Shown piece by piece: positions 9,201 to 20,160 of a stretch of 64,000 nt of DNA. A program made the position numbers and the translations under genes. This stretch comes from JAWKWA01 sp041397765 (lineage in GTDB: Bacteria > Pseudomonadota > Alphaproteobacteria > Rhizobiales > Hyphomicrobiaceae), in contig JAWKWA010000003.1 in assembly GCA_041397765.1 (NCBI GenBank), forward strand, positions 1 to 64,000, written 5' to 3'. A model generated the notes under the pieces. It was not told the DNA's origin and did not search any database. It saw only the letters and a list, made by a program, of their open reading frames with translations. How positions within the stretch are numbered: position 1 is the first letter of the stretch; every line of letters starts with the position of its first letter.

Positions 9201-10656
9201 TCAGCCGGCTTCGGCGAGCAGCGAGAGCTGGCGGGCCACCCGCCGGCCTCCTGGTCGACGAGACGGGTCAGTTGGTCGCCGGTGAAGCAGTGGTCGACGA
9301 AGGCGAGGCTGTCGGCCTTCGAACTGTGCACATCTCCTCCGAGCGAATGGGTGGCGGCGAGGAGCTGTTTCTGCTCCGGGCGTGTCGATGCCGTAGAAAT
9401 CGGGATGGGTGATCGGCGGGCAGGCGATGCATATCACCTCGGTCGCGCCGCGTCGCTCATCTCGACGATCTTCACCGAGGTCGTGCCGCGCACCACGCTG
9501 TCGTCGATGAGCACGATCCGCCGGCCCTTGACCGCTCGAGTTCGCCGAATGCTTGAGCCGCACGCCGATCTGGCGCTTGGCCTGCTCGGGCAGGATGAAG
9601 GTGCGGCCGATATAGTGGTTGCGGATGATGCCGAGCTCGTAGGGAACGCCCGAGCTCTGGGCGAAGCCAGTGCGGCAGGAACGCCCAGGTCGGGGATCGG
9701 CACCACCACGTCGACATCGGCCGTGGGCCTCGCGCGAGCTCGCGGCCGAGCGCCTTGCGCGTCTCGTAGACGGTCCGCCCGCCGACGATCGAATCGGGCC
9801 TGGCGAAGTAGATGTGCTCGAAGATGCACGGCCTCGCCGGCCGCGGCGGCGAGGCGCGATGGCTCGACAGACCGCGGTCGTCGATCTCGATCACCTCGCC
9901 GTTCTCGATCTCGCGCACGAAGCGGGCGCCGACGATGTCGAGCGCGCAGGTCTCCGAGGTCAGCACATAGGCCCCGTCCAGCCGGCCGAGGATCAGCGGG
10001 CGGATGCCGTTGGGATCGCGCGCACCGATCAGCCGGTCCTGGGCGAGGGCGACGAGCGCATAGGCGCCGTCGATCTGCCGGATCGCGTCGATGAAGCGGT
10101 CGATGACACCGCGCATCGGGCTGCGCGAGAGCAGATGGAGAATGACCTCGGTGTCGCTGGTCGACTGGAAGATCGCGCCGTCCTCGACGAGCTGCCGGCG
10201 GATCGCCAGCGCATTCGTCAGATTGCCGTTGTGGCCGACCGCGAAGCCGCCGACCGAGAGCTCGCCGAACAGCGGCTGGACATTGCGCAAGGTCGAGCCG
10301 CCGGCCGTCGAATAGCGGACATGGCCGATGGCGCTGTCGCCCTTCAGGCTGTCGAGCACGGCGGGCTTGTCGAAGCTCTCGCCGACGAGGCCGCGATGCC
10401 GCTCGGCATGGAAGCGCCGGCCGTCATATGAGACGATGCCGCAGGCCTCCTGGCCGCGATGCTGGAGGGCATGCATGCCAAGCGCGGTGAGTGCGGCCGC
10501 GTGCGGGTGGCGGAAGATGCCGAAGACGCCGCATTCCTCGCCGAGCCGGTCGCCGGGGGCATGAACGGGCGGAGCCACCGCATCGAGCCTGCGGGCGCTG
10601 CGGCGCGCCGCAGCGAGGGTCTGGCAGATGGTGGCGACGGTCGTCGAGGGATCCAT
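9201..10656 (-). CDS. purF: Amidophosphoribosyltransferase (3' part frameshifted)
   Basis: First committed enzyme of purine synthesis, moving glutamine amide nitrogen to PRPP. The glutaminase domain reads EECGVFGIF with the nucleophile Cys about 41 residues after the proposed ATG 10656, implying a removed propeptide; HNGNLTNA and STSDTEV are also present. ATG 10656 has GGGAG nine bases upstream; an in-frame ATG at 10677 is the alternative. From about 9720 down to the stop (tca 9201-9203) the phosphoribosyltransferase domain is split over frames: DVVVPIPD, ELGIIRNHYIGRTFILPEQ, the PRPP loop IVLIDDSVVRGTTS, ACPPITHPDFYGIDTP, DSLAFVDHCFTGDQLTRLVD and VARQLSLLAEAG. At least five shifts are needed; they are likely sequence errors. 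Confidence 0.88.
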
Positions 10657-10742
10657 GTCTCGCATCTCCCGCGTCATGCCGCTGTAGAACTCCCATCCCC
10701 CCGGATCACGAAACGCCGGCCTCGCCGGCCTCCGGTGCCAGC

Positions 10743-11339
10743 CTACTGGGTCTCGCCCTCGCCCGTATCCTCGCCGGGTGCCGTATCGGCGACGCCACCC
10801 GACGACGATCCGCCGATCGGCAGCTTCAGATCCTCGGGCGCGAGCCCGGCTACGATGTTCTGGACGACGTCGGCCGCGCTGACGATCAGCGTCAGCGACT
10901 GCGCTTCCTTCACCCAGAGCGGATAGTCCTTCTCATCGGCGAGAAAGCGGAAGAACATGAACAGGATCACCACCAGCAGGAAGCCGCGGATTACCCCGAA
11001 CACGAAGCCGAGCATGCGGTCGACGAAGCCGACGCTGCTGTCGAGCACCGCGTCGGAGAATTTCATGGTGATGAAGTGCACGACGATCAGCACCACGAGG
11101 AAGGCGACCGAGCCGATCGCGATCTTGGCGATGGTCTCCGAGCCGTTGAACACCTGCTTGGCGAGATCGGCGGCGATGTCGCCCCGGAACAGGATGAAGT
11201 AGAGCGCCGCCGCCGCGGCCATTGCCCACGAGACGATCGACAGCGCCTCGCGCGTGAGGCCGCGATACATCGCCAGGAGGCCCGATATGAGCGCAAAGGC
11301 GAGCAGTCCGATATCGAGATAATTCAGCGGCCCGATCAT
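10743..11339 (-). CDS. cvpA: CvpA family membrane protein
   Basis: A 198-residue inner-membrane protein with four hydrophobic helices (near residues 5-25, 30-55, 70-95 and 105-130) and the family signature FVDRMLGFVFGVIRG. The C-terminus is an acidic, Gly/Ser-rich tail (GEDTGEGETQ). CvpA proteins are linked to colicin V production and envelope function, and in many proteobacteria cvpA directly precedes purF, as here (86 bp to the purF ATG). Start ATG 11339 (MIGPLNYLDIG) is typical for the family. Confidence 0.9.
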   Translation of the reverse strand: MIGPLNYLDIGLLAFALISGLLAMYRGLTREALSIVSWAMAAAAALYFILFRGDIAADLAKQVFNGSETIAKIAIGSVAFLVVLIVVHFITMKFSDAVLDSSVGFVDRMLGFVFGVIRGFLLVVILFMFFRFLADEKDYPLWVKEAQSLTLIVSAADVVQNIVAGLAPEDLKLPIGGSSSGGVADTAPGEDTGEGETQ

Positions 11340-11618
11340 TGTCGAGATCCTCACCCTGGGTCGGATGTCCTGCGCGCCGGCGGCGCGACCCGGTCGGGTC
11401 GGACATGCTTCAGAGGGTCCGGCGCCATCTCTCGAAAGCCGCCTCGCCACTCCAAGGTCGCCCGGTCCTTCAGGGCCCGATGCCCGACTGGCACGATTCC
11501 GATCCTCTCCCTTCGGCCCCAATACGACGGCCGGCGCCATCTGTCCACCGCACGATGGGCGACCGGCTGCGGGAGTGGCCAGCCCAGGCACCGTCCCGCC
11601 CGGCGGCCTCTCGCCGAT

Positions 11619-12997
<1,379 letters not shown>

Positions 12998-12998
<1 letters not shown>

Positions 12999-14212
12999 CA
13001 GCCGCCGCCGTTCGCATCGGGCAGATAGAGGCGATGGAAGCGTCGGCCGAGCCGGGTCAGCACCTCATAGCCGATGGTGCCCGCCCGCCCTCCGACCTCC
13101 TCGAGGCCGATGGTCGCGCCGATCAGCTCGGCGAGCCCGCCACGCGCGACGAGGCCTTCCGGCAGGTCCGTCACGTCGGCCGTCACGAGGTCCATGGAGA
13201 CCCGCCCGACGATCGGCGCCCGCCGCCCGGCGATGGCGATCTCCCCGCCCTGCGATCCGCTGGCGCGGCTGAGATGCCGGAACACGCCGTCCGCATAGCC
13301 GGCGGCGATGGTGGCGATCCGGCGGCGTGAGCGTGTGCGATAGGTCGCCGAATAGCCGATCGGCGCCCCCGCCGGCACGTCCGCGACCTGGAGGATGCGG
13401 GCGTGCACGCTGACCGCCGGGACGACCGGCGCCGGCCGCTCCGGCATCGCCTGGCCGCCATAGAGCGCATAGCCCGGTCGGACGAGGTCGAAATGGAAAT
13501 CTTCGCCGATCATCAGCCCGTCGGAGGCCGCGAGGCTGCGAGGCAGGCCGGGAAAATGCGCCGCGCGCGCCAGGAAGGCCTGGCGTTGCATGCCGTTCAT
13601 CGGATTGAGCGGCTCGTCGGCGGCCGCGAGATGGCTGATCACGAGGCGGAGGTCGAGGCGGGCGAGGAGGCCCGGCTCGCCCGCCAGCCGGTCGAGATCG
13701 GCGGCCGGCAGGCCGAGGCGATGAAGTCCGGTATCGATATGGAGCGCCGCTGGCGGGGACCGGCCCTCGGGCGGACCGAGTGCCGCCCATTCCCGCACCT
13801 CGTCGAGCCCCGTCAGCACCGGGCGGACGCCGGCCGCGGCAATCGCCGGTCCAGCGCCCTTGATCAGCCCGTCGAGCACATAGACGGTCGCCCCGGGCGC
13901 GAGCCGCAGCGCCGCCGCCCCCTCGTCCGGCGTCGCCACGAAGAACGTGCGGCAGCCGGCGCGGTTGAGGGCGGGGACGACCTTGGCCGCCCCGAGCCCA
14001 TAGGCGTCCGCCTTGACGACGGCGGCGCACTCGGCCCTTCCCGCCAGGGACCTGAGGGCGAGGTAGTTGCCGCGGATGGCGCCGAGATCGACGACGACCA
14101 CTCCGGTCGCACCCGCCGGCAGGCGCGTGGCGTCGGGCACGAACGGGCGACCGGCTGCACCGGCTTCGCCGGTCGCCGCCGTCTCCGCCGCGCCTGTCGC
14201 CCGGCCGCTCAC
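12998..14212 (-). CDS. alr: Alanine racemase
   Basis: PLP enzyme that interconverts L- and D-alanine for peptidoglycan. The cofactor lysine is Lys67 in VVKADAYGLG, and the second catalytic Tyr is in PIGYSATYRT. GYADGVFRHLS and VSMDLVTADVT match the C-terminal barrel and sheet. At 404 residues it carries an Ala/Gly-rich N-terminal extension of about 35 residues ahead of the usual start (ATGVVVVDLGAI), so a later start is conceivable. The ATG at 14212 overlaps the dnaB stop by four bases (ATGA). The dnaB-alr-radA order is typical of the group. Confidence 0.95.
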
Positions 14213-15741
14213 TCGTCGTAGTCCGGCAGCCGGCGATCGGCGGCGAGATTGCGAAAGCGCGTGAACTGGCCGTCGAACTGCAGGCGGACGGTTCCGGTCG
14301 GTCCATGGCGCTGCTTGCCGATGATGACCTCGGCGAGGCCGTGCACCCGTTCCATCTCCGCCTGCCAGCGCTGGTGCTCCTCGACCTTCGACACCGGCGG
14401 CTCGGCCTTCGACACGTAGTACTCCTCGCGGAACACGAACATCACCACGTCGGCGTCCTGCTCGATCGAGCCCGATTCGCGCAGGTCCGCGAGCTGGGGC
14501 CGCTTGTCCTCGCGCGCCTCGACCTGTCGCGAGAGCTGGGAGAGCGCGATGATCGGCACGGCCAGCTCCTTGGCGAGCGCCTTGAGGCCGGTGGTGATCT
14601 CGGTGATCTCCTGCACGCGGCCCTCGGAGGCGCGTTTCGATGAGCCGGTAAGTAGCTGGATATAGTCGACGACAATGAGGCCGAGGCCGTGCTGGCGCTT
14701 CAGCTTGCGCGCCCGGGCCGCGAGCTGGGCGATGGAGATGCCGCCGGTCTGGTCGATGAAGAGCGGCAGCCGCGACAGCGCCGCCGAGGCGTCGCGCAGC
14801 CGTCGGAACTCGTTCTCGTCGATCTTGCCGCGGCGGATGCTTTCCGAGGAAATCTCGGCCTGCTCGGAGAGGATGCGGGTGGCGAGCTGCTCGGCCGACA
14901 TCTCGAGCGAGAAGAAGCCGACGACCGCCCCGTCGAGATTGGGATCGTCGGGATCGGCGCCAGGGTTCTCGGCGAGCGCGCGCACGCGGGCGCTGGCGAC
15001 ATTGAAGGCGAGATTTGTGGCGAGCGAGGTCTTGCCCATCGCCGGGCGGCCGGCGAGCACGATGAGGTCGGAGCGCTGCAGGCCGCCGAGCCGGGCGTTG
15101 AGGTCGTCGAGGCCGGTCGAGATGCCCGACAATCCGCCGTCGCGCTGATAGGCGTTGTTGGCCATCTCGATGGCATCGGTCAGCGCGGCCGAGAAGGTGC
15201 AGAAGCCCTGGCCGTATTTGCCGCTCTCGGCGAGCGCGTAGAGGCGCTGCTCGGCATCGGCGATCTGCTCGCCGGGCGGCATGTCGATCGGCGAATCATA
15301 GGCCGTGTTGACCATGTCCTCGCCGACGAGGATGAGCTGCCGCCGGACCGCGAGATCGTAGATCGTCCGGCCGTAGGATTCGGCATTGATGATGGTCGTG
15401 GCATTGGCCGCGAGCTTTCTCAGATACTGCGGCACGGTCAGCTCGCCGACCGGCTCGGCCGTCTCGAAGAAGGTCTGCAGCGTGATCGGCGTCGCCGACT
15501 TGCCCATATGGGTGAGCTGGCCGATCGTCTCGAAGATGGTCTGGTGCAGCGGATCGAAGAAATGGGCACCCGTCAGGAAGCCCGAGACGCGATCGAGCGC
15601 CTCGTTGTTGACGAGCAGGGCGCCGAGCAGGGCCTGCTCGGCCTCGATGTTGTGGGGGGCGTTGCGGAACGCCGGCATATCGGCCGTCGGCTCGCCACGG
15701 AGCCGGGACTCGATCTTCTTGAGCTGGTTGAGCGCGGTCAT
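14209..15741 (-). CDS. dnaB: Replicative DNA helicase DnaB
   Basis: A 510-residue hexameric fork helicase. The N-terminal primase-interacting domain (NIEAEQALLGALLVNNEAL) occupies about residues 30-130. The RecA-like domain has Walker A GRPAMGKTS at 231-239, Walker B in LGLIVVDYIQLL, and the DnaB motif LSQLSRQVEAREDKRP. No intein is present. Compared with the E. coli protein there is a short insert after Walker A (RALAENPGADPDDPNLDG), which is common in alphaproteobacteria. It starts the dnaB-alr-radA overlapping set. Confidence 0.97.
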   Translation of the reverse strand: MTALNQLKKIESRLRGEPTADMPAFRNAPHNIEAEQALLGALLVNNEALDRVSGFLTGAHFFDPLHQTIFETIGQLTHMGKSATPITLQTFFETAEPVGELTVPQYLRKLAANATTIINAESYGRTIYDLAVRRQLILVGEDMVNTAYDSPIDMPPGEQIADAEQRLYALAESGKYGQGFCTFSAALTDAIEMANNAYQRDGGLSGISTGLDDLNARLGGLQRSDLIVLAGRPAMGKTSLATNLAFNVASARVRALAENPGADPDDPNLDGAVVGFFSLEMSAEQLATRILSEQAEISSESIRRGKIDENEFRRLRDASAALSRLPLFIDQTGGISIAQLAARARKLKRQHGLGLIVVDYIQLLTGSSKRASEGRVQEITEITTGLKALAKELAVPIIALSQLSRQVEAREDKRPQLADLRESGSIEQDADVVMFVFREEYYVSKAEPPVSKVEEHQRWQAEMERVHGLAEVIIGKQRHGPTGTVRLQFDGQFTRFRNLAADRRLPDYDE

Positions 15742-15941
15742 GGGGGAAAACTAGCTGATTCCCGCCCGCCCTCCTGTGCGACCGCAGCCGCGCCCGGCGG
15801 CCGCTCGCGCTTCAATCCCCGCATTCAACATGAATCTGCCGCTGCGTTGCATCGCCGGCTTGCCGCGCGGCCAGAATCGCTTCCCGCCAACTGCTTCCCT
15901 CCCGACCGCCGACTCCCCATTGCCGACTGCCCACTCCCCGC

Positions 15942-17198
15942 TCACTCACCCGCCAGCCGCGAATGATAAGCCCCAACCTCCTTGAGCTTCAGCCGCCGCT
16001 CCTCCTCGATCATGTAGTCGCGGGTGAGGGGCAGCGTACCCAGTCGCTTGGAGAGCTGGATCTGGAACACCATGAGGCCCTGATGGCGGAACGAGGACTC
16101 CGAGCCGGCGAGATAGAACTCCCACATCCGGCAGAACGTGTCGCCGCGGATGGCGACGGCCTTGTCCCAATTGGCGATGAAGCGCTCGCGCCAGTGCCGC
16201 AGCGTCTCGGCATAATGCAGGCGGAGCACCTCGACATCGGTGACGAGGAGGCCCGAGCGCTCCACCGCCGGCAAGACCTCGCTGAGCGCGGGGATGTAAC
16301 CGCCGGGGAAGATGTAGCGGGCGATGAACGGGTTGGTCGCGCTCGGCCCGTCGAAGCGTCCGATGGCATGGACGAGCGCGACGCCATCCTCGGTCAGCAG
16401 GTCGCGGATGCGGTCGAAATAGGTCTGGAAATGGTTGATGCCGACATGCTCGAACATGCCGACCGAGACGATCCGCTCGAACGGGCCGGCGATCCGGCGG
16501 TAGTCCTCGAGCTGAAAGCGCACCGAGCGGGATAGACCCTGGCGCTGGGCCCGATCGCGGGCGATCGCGATCTGCTCGTCGCTGAGCGTGATGCCGGTGA
16601 CGTCGACCTCGGCCATCTTGGCGAGATAGAGCCCGAGCCCGCCCCAGCCCGCGCCGATGTCCAGCACGCGCTGGCCCGGCCTCAGCATCAGCTTGGCGGC
16701 GATGTGCCGTTTCTTGGCGAGCTGCGCCGCTTCGAGGTCGTCCGAGCCCGGTCCGAAATAGGCGCAGGAATATTGCCGGTCGCCATCGAGGAAGAGATCG
16801 TAGATCTGCCGGTCGATATCGTAGTGGTGCACGACGTTGCGCCGCGCCCGGCCCGCCGGATTGAACTGCCGGACCCGCCGGGTGGCGTAGCGCAGGACCT
16901 CGAAGCCGCGGGTCCATCCGGGCATGGCGAGCCGCTCGGCGTTCCTCAGCGCCAGATCGATGAAGTCGTAGATCCGGCCACCCTCGGTGATGCGGAACGT
17001 GCCGGCCATATAGGCCTCGGCGAGCGCGAGGGTCGGGTCGACCACCAGATGGCGCTCGACCGCCGTATCGGTGATGGCGGCGGCGATCCGCGTTCCCTGG
17101 CCGTTTCCGAAGCGATGGCTGCGGCCCTGCGGGTCGGCGATGACGACATCGCCCTCGACGAAGAGCCGCTGCAAGGTGAGACGCAATGGCGCGAACAT
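15942..17198 (-). CDS. cfa: Cyclopropane-fatty-acyl-phospholipid synthase family protein
   Basis: A 418-residue SAM-dependent enzyme that adds a methylene bridge (or related group) to unsaturated acyl chains of membrane phospholipids. The SAM-binding loop is VLDIGAGWGGLGLYLA, and a CFAS signature (QYSCAYFGPGSDDLEAAQ) and MFEHVGINHF are present. The ATG at 17198 (MFAPLRLTLQ) gives the normal N-terminus; the open frame continues upstream to 17321. It sits between dnaB and rplI on the same strand but more than 200 bp from each, so it probably has its own promoter. The closest subtype (Cfa versus UfaA-like) is not settled. Confidence 0.9.
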   Translation of the reverse strand: MFAPLRLTLQRLFVEGDVVIADPQGRSHRFGNGQGTRIAAAITDTAVERHLVVDPTLALAEAYMAGTFRITEGGRIYDFIDLALRNAERLAMPGWTRGFEVLRYATRRVRQFNPAGRARRNVVHHYDIDRQIYDLFLDGDRQYSCAYFGPGSDDLEAAQLAKKRHIAAKLMLRPGQRVLDIGAGWGGLGLYLAKMAEVDVTGITLSDEQIAIARDRAQRQGLSRSVRFQLEDYRRIAGPFERIVSVGMFEHVGINHFQTYFDRIRDLLTEDGVALVHAIGRFDGPSATNPFIARYIFPGGYIPALSEVLPAVERSGLLVTDVEVLRLHYAETLRHWRERFIANWDKAVAIRGDTFCRMWEFYLAGSESSFRHQGLMVFQIQLSKRLGTLPLTRDYMIEEERRLKLKEVGAYHSRLAGE

Positions 17199-17371
17199 GG
17201 CACTGATGGCCGCGTCGCTGGACCCGCTTCGGCAGGCCCGCCCCGGCCATCCCTCTCGAAATCCGCCGGCACTCGCAAAGCCGGTTGCGACATTCAAGCA
17301 CAGAACTCGAGTTGTCGGCAAGCAACGCGGATCGAGGCTGCAAGTCGAGATGCGCCGGCTCGGCGGGAAGA

Positions 17372-17401
17372 GAAAGCCCGGCGGTTGGGTGCCGCCGGGC
17401 T
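17372..17401 (-). terminator. Rho-independent terminator after rplI
   Basis: Read on the minus strand, a perfect 10-bp GC stem (arms 17392-17401 and 17375-17384, 7-nt loop) is followed by a T-rich stretch (TTTCTCTTCC). It begins 34 bp after the rplI stop, so it should end the rpsF-rpsR-DUF2232-rplI transcript. Confidence 0.8.
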
Positions 17402-17434
17402 TGGGGATCGACCTCAGATCGCGACCGGACGGGT

Positions 17435-18043
17435 TCAGGCCTCCTCGGCCGCCTCCTCCGCCTCGCCGTCCTCGGCCTCCGGCCGGCGCTCGCCCTCATC
17501 GTCCTCGAACATGGCGGCAGCGCCGAGACCCTCGTATTCCGGCCCCTCCTCGCGCACCGACATCACGTCCTCGCCGCGCGCCTGGCGCTCCGCCTCGTCC
17601 TCGGACCGCGCCACGTTCATGGTGATCGAGGAGGCGACCTCGGGGTGGAGCTGCACCTTCACCTCATGCAGGCCGAGCGTCTTGATCGGCTTCTCGAGCA
17701 GCACCTGCTGGCGCCCGACCGAGAACCCGCCCGCCGTCACCGCATCGGCGATGTCGCGCGGCGAGACCGAGCCGTAGAGCTGGCCGGTGTCGCCGGCCGA
17801 GCGGATGACGACGAAGCGCTGGCCCTCGAGCTTCTCGTGGACGGCCTCGGCCTCCTTCTTCAGCTCCAGATTGCGCGCCTCGAGCTGGGCGCGGTCCTTC
17901 TCGAAGCGCTCCAGATTGGCCTTGGTGGCGCGCAGCGCCTTGCCCTGCGGCAGCAGGAAATTGCGGGCATAGCCGGGCTTGACGGCGACGACGTCGCCCA
18001 TCTGGCCGAGCTTGGCGATCCTCTCGAGCAGTACGACTTGCAT
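17435..18043 (-). CDS. rplI: 50S ribosomal protein L9
   Basis: A 202-residue L9 with the canonical N-terminal rRNA-binding domain (MQVVLLERIAKLGQMGDVV, PGYARNFLLPQGKA), a long connecting helix and a C-terminal domain. It ends in an acidic tail of about 50 residues rich in Glu and Ala, typical of Hyphomicrobiales and absent from E. coli L9 (149 residues). ATG 18043 was chosen over an in-frame GTG at 18052 because AAGGAGT (18051-18057) is well placed for the ATG and overlaps the GTG. Confidence 0.96.
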   Translation of the reverse strand: MQVVLLERIAKLGQMGDVVAVKPGYARNFLLPQGKALRATKANLERFEKDRAQLEARNLELKKEAEAVHEKLEGQRFVVIRSAGDTGQLYGSVSPRDIADAVTAGGFSVGRQQVLLEKPIKTLGLHEVKVQLHPEVASSITMNVARSEDEAERQARGEDVMSVREEGPEYEGLGAAAMFEDDEGERRPEAEDGEAEEAAEEA

Positions 18044-18115
18044 GGTGTTCACTCCTTGCGTTTCAGCTATCGGGTTGAAGAGTCACTGTTTCGAGGTGAC
18101 GGGGCGGGCGGCGGC

Positions 18116-19108
18116 TCAGCCGCCCTTCGAGTCCCATTCCCTGCCGGACGACATGGCACGGGCCCTGAGGCCGAAGATCGGATCGGCGAGACCGAGCACG
18201 ACGAGGAGGAGGCCGGCGAGCGGCGGCATGGCGACGAGCGCCAGATAGGCGCCCGCGAGCGCAAAGAGCCGGAAGGCCGAGCCCCGCGTGATGCTGTGCA
18301 GCACCGCAAGGCCGATCAGCACATAGGCCGCCACATGGGCCGCGACGAAGCCCTTGGCGATGTCCCCGGCGGTGCCGGCGAGGAAGGTACCCGCGACCGC
18401 GGCCATGAAAGTGAGCGGAAGGAAGCCGGGCGCGTCGGTGGCGCCAAGATCGGGCCAGCGCGCCGGCAGCCGACCCGACGCGGCGAGCACCCGGCCGGCG
18501 ATCCACAGGCAGGCCGCCATCAGCGCGAACCAGACCAGCGCCAGCATCGTCGGCACCAGCGCCAGCACCTCCTGCAAGAGCTTCTCGAAGCCTTCCTCGC
18601 CCAGATCCGCCTTCACCTGCGGGTTGAAGTAGGAATCGAGCATCCCCCGCAACTCCTCGCGGATCAGCGGCTGATAGCCCTCCGGCCCGGCGCCGAGCGT
18701 CAGCATCGCCGCGGCAGCGAACCCGCCGGAAACGAGCGCGATCATCGCCAGGACGAGACCGGGATGGCTGGAATAGGCCGGGCCGACGCTGCCGGTCTGA
18801 TCCCCGCCTGCCTGCCGCGGCGCCCGCACCGGCAGGCAGGCGAGCGCTGCGAGGACGAGGATCGGGCCGCCATGGGTGAGGAGATAGGAGAGGCCCCACG
18901 GCCAGCCGATGCCGAGCGAGAGCGCCGCCGTGGCGACACCGACGACCACGGCACCGGTCCTCGGGCCCCAGCCGAGCGCGACGATGAGGAGAGGCAGCGG
19001 CAGGAGCAGGAACAGCGGCACGGCGAGCGGCACGCGCGCGGCGACCGCCGCCACGACGAGCGCGGTCGCAAGTCCGGCACCAAGGCCGATCGGCCAGGAG
19101 ATCGTCAT
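18116..19108 (-). CDS. DUF2232 multi-pass membrane protein
   Basis: A 330-residue hydrophobic protein with about eight predicted membrane segments, a central soluble loop near residues 150-185 (EELRGMLDSYFNPQVKADL) and a short C-terminal tail. Its position between rpsR and rplI is the conserved location of DUF2232 (YybS-like) proteins in alphaproteobacteria. The molecular function is unknown; relatives have been compared to ECF-type substrate-binding membrane components, which I cannot confirm here. It lies 72 bp before the rplI ATG and about 200 bp after rpsR. Confidence 0.82.
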   Translation of the reverse strand: MTISWPIGLGAGLATALVVAAVAARVPLAVPLFLLLPLPLLIVALGWGPRTGAVVVGVATAALSLGIGWPWGLSYLLTHGGPILVLAALACLPVRAPRQAGGDQTGSVGPAYSSHPGLVLAMIALVSGGFAAAAMLTLGAGPEGYQPLIREELRGMLDSYFNPQVKADLGEEGFEKLLQEVLALVPTMLALVWFALMAACLWIAGRVLAASGRLPARWPDLGATDAPGFLPLTFMAAVAGTFLAGTAGDIAKGFVAAHVAAYVLIGLAVLHSITRGSAFRLFALAGAYLALVAMPPLAGLLLVVLGLADPIFGLRARAMSSGREWDSKGG

Positions 19109-19315
19109 CTTAAGTCAGCTGTCCCGCGCTTTGGCGGTTAGGCGCCGCTTGCGGCCGAAACGGCCGTCCGAGCGCCAACCATGCGGCCCCGTGGTCGATT
19201 GGCGGCGACAGCGGGCCGGCTGCCACCTCCCCTTTTCGATGGGCAAAGGCCGTCGCCGGCCTCGCCCGGTCATGTCGTCGATCGACCGGCCTGCCCGGCC
19301 GGCGTCAGATCGGGA

Positions 19316-19564
19316 TCACTTCAGGATGTAGGGCAGGAGACCGAGGAAGCGGGCGCGCTTGATGGCGCGCGCGAGCTCGCGCTGCTTCTTGGCCGACACC
19401 GCCGTGATGCGGCTCGGCACGATCTTGCCGCGCTCGGAGATGTAGCGCTGGATCAGCCGCACGTCCTTGTAGTCGATCTTCGGCGCCTTGTCGCCGGAGA
19501 ACGGGCAGGTCTTGCGGCGGCGATGGAAGGGGCGGCGCGGGGCCGCGGCTGCGGGGCTGCTCAT
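19316..19564 (-). CDS. rpsR: 30S ribosomal protein S18
   Basis: An 82-residue small-subunit protein with the S18 core (DYKDVRLIQRYISERGKIVPSR, KKQRELARAIKRARFLGLLPY). The N-terminus has an Ala/Pro-rich start and the CPFSG segment. The ATG at 19564 shares a base with the rpsF stop (TGATG), indicating coupled translation of S6 and S18, which bind as a heterodimer. Confidence 0.97.
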   Translation of the reverse strand: MSSPAAAAPRRPFHRRRKTCPFSGDKAPKIDYKDVRLIQRYISERGKIVPSRITAVSAKKQRELARAIKRARFLGLLPYILK

Positions 19565-20160
19565 CAGGAGTTCTCCTCACCGCTCGAAGGGGTCGAACGC
19601 TGGTCGTCGGACCGGCCACGGCCGCCGCGATAGCCACCGCCCTCGCGATCGCCACGGAAGCCGCCACCGCCTTCACGGTCGCCGCGGAAGCCGCCACCGC
19701 CCTCGCGGTCGCCACGGAAGCCACCGCCACCCTCGCGATCGCCGCGCGGGCCACGCCCGCCGCGATCGCCCCTGTCGCCACGATCGCCGCGGAAGCCGCC
19801 GCCGTCACGGTCGCGCGGACCGCGCCGGTCGTCGCGGTCGCCCTTCCGCATCATCGGCGAGGGCTCGCTCTCGAAGGCATCGACCTTGATGGTGAGCTGG
19901 CGGATGATGTCGGTGGAGAGGCCCATTTGCCGCTGCATCTCGGCGACGGCCGGATGCGGGGCATCGATGTGGAACATCGTGTAATGGGCCTTGCGGCTCT
20001 TCTTGATCTTGAAGGCGAGGGGCTTCAGCCCCCAATATTCGGTCCTGGTGACCTTGCCACCATTGGCCTCGATCACGCCCTGGAACTCCTTCGTCAGCGC
20101 TTCGGCCTGCGAGGTGGAGACGTCCTGGCGTGCGAGGAAGACATGCTCGTAGAGCGGCAT
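19564..20160 (-). CDS. rpsF: 30S ribosomal protein S6 with long Gly/Arg/Asp-rich tail
   Basis: Residues 1 to about 100 are a normal S6 (MPLYEHVFLARQDVSTSQAE, YWGLKPLAFKIKKSRKAHY). Residues 110-198 form a low-complexity tail of RGD, RGG and GDREGGGGFR units, encoded by a 30-bp tandem repeat at 19641-19755. Extended S6 tails are usual in Hyphomicrobiales, but repeat number varies. It is the first gene of the rpsF-rpsR-DUF2232-rplI set. The tail is probably unstructured and RNA-philic, which is inference. Confidence 0.96.
   Translation of the reverse strand: MPLYEHVFLARQDVSTSQAEALTKEFQGVIEANGGKVTRTEYWGLKPLAFKIKKSRKAHYTMFHIDAPHPAVAEMQRQMGLSTDIIRQLTIKVDAFESEPSPMMRKGDRDDRRGPRDRDGGGFRGDRGDRGDRGGRGPRGDREGGGGFRGDREGGGGFRGDREGGGGFRGDREGGGYRGGRGRSDDQRSTPSSGEENS
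19641..19755 (-). repeat. 30-bp coding tandem repeat in rpsF
   Basis: Three full 30-bp units (19641-19670, 19671-19700, 19701-19730) and a partial fourth encode GDREGGGGFR. Units differ at a few third-codon positions, so the array is not a fresh duplication. Confidence 0.85.
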
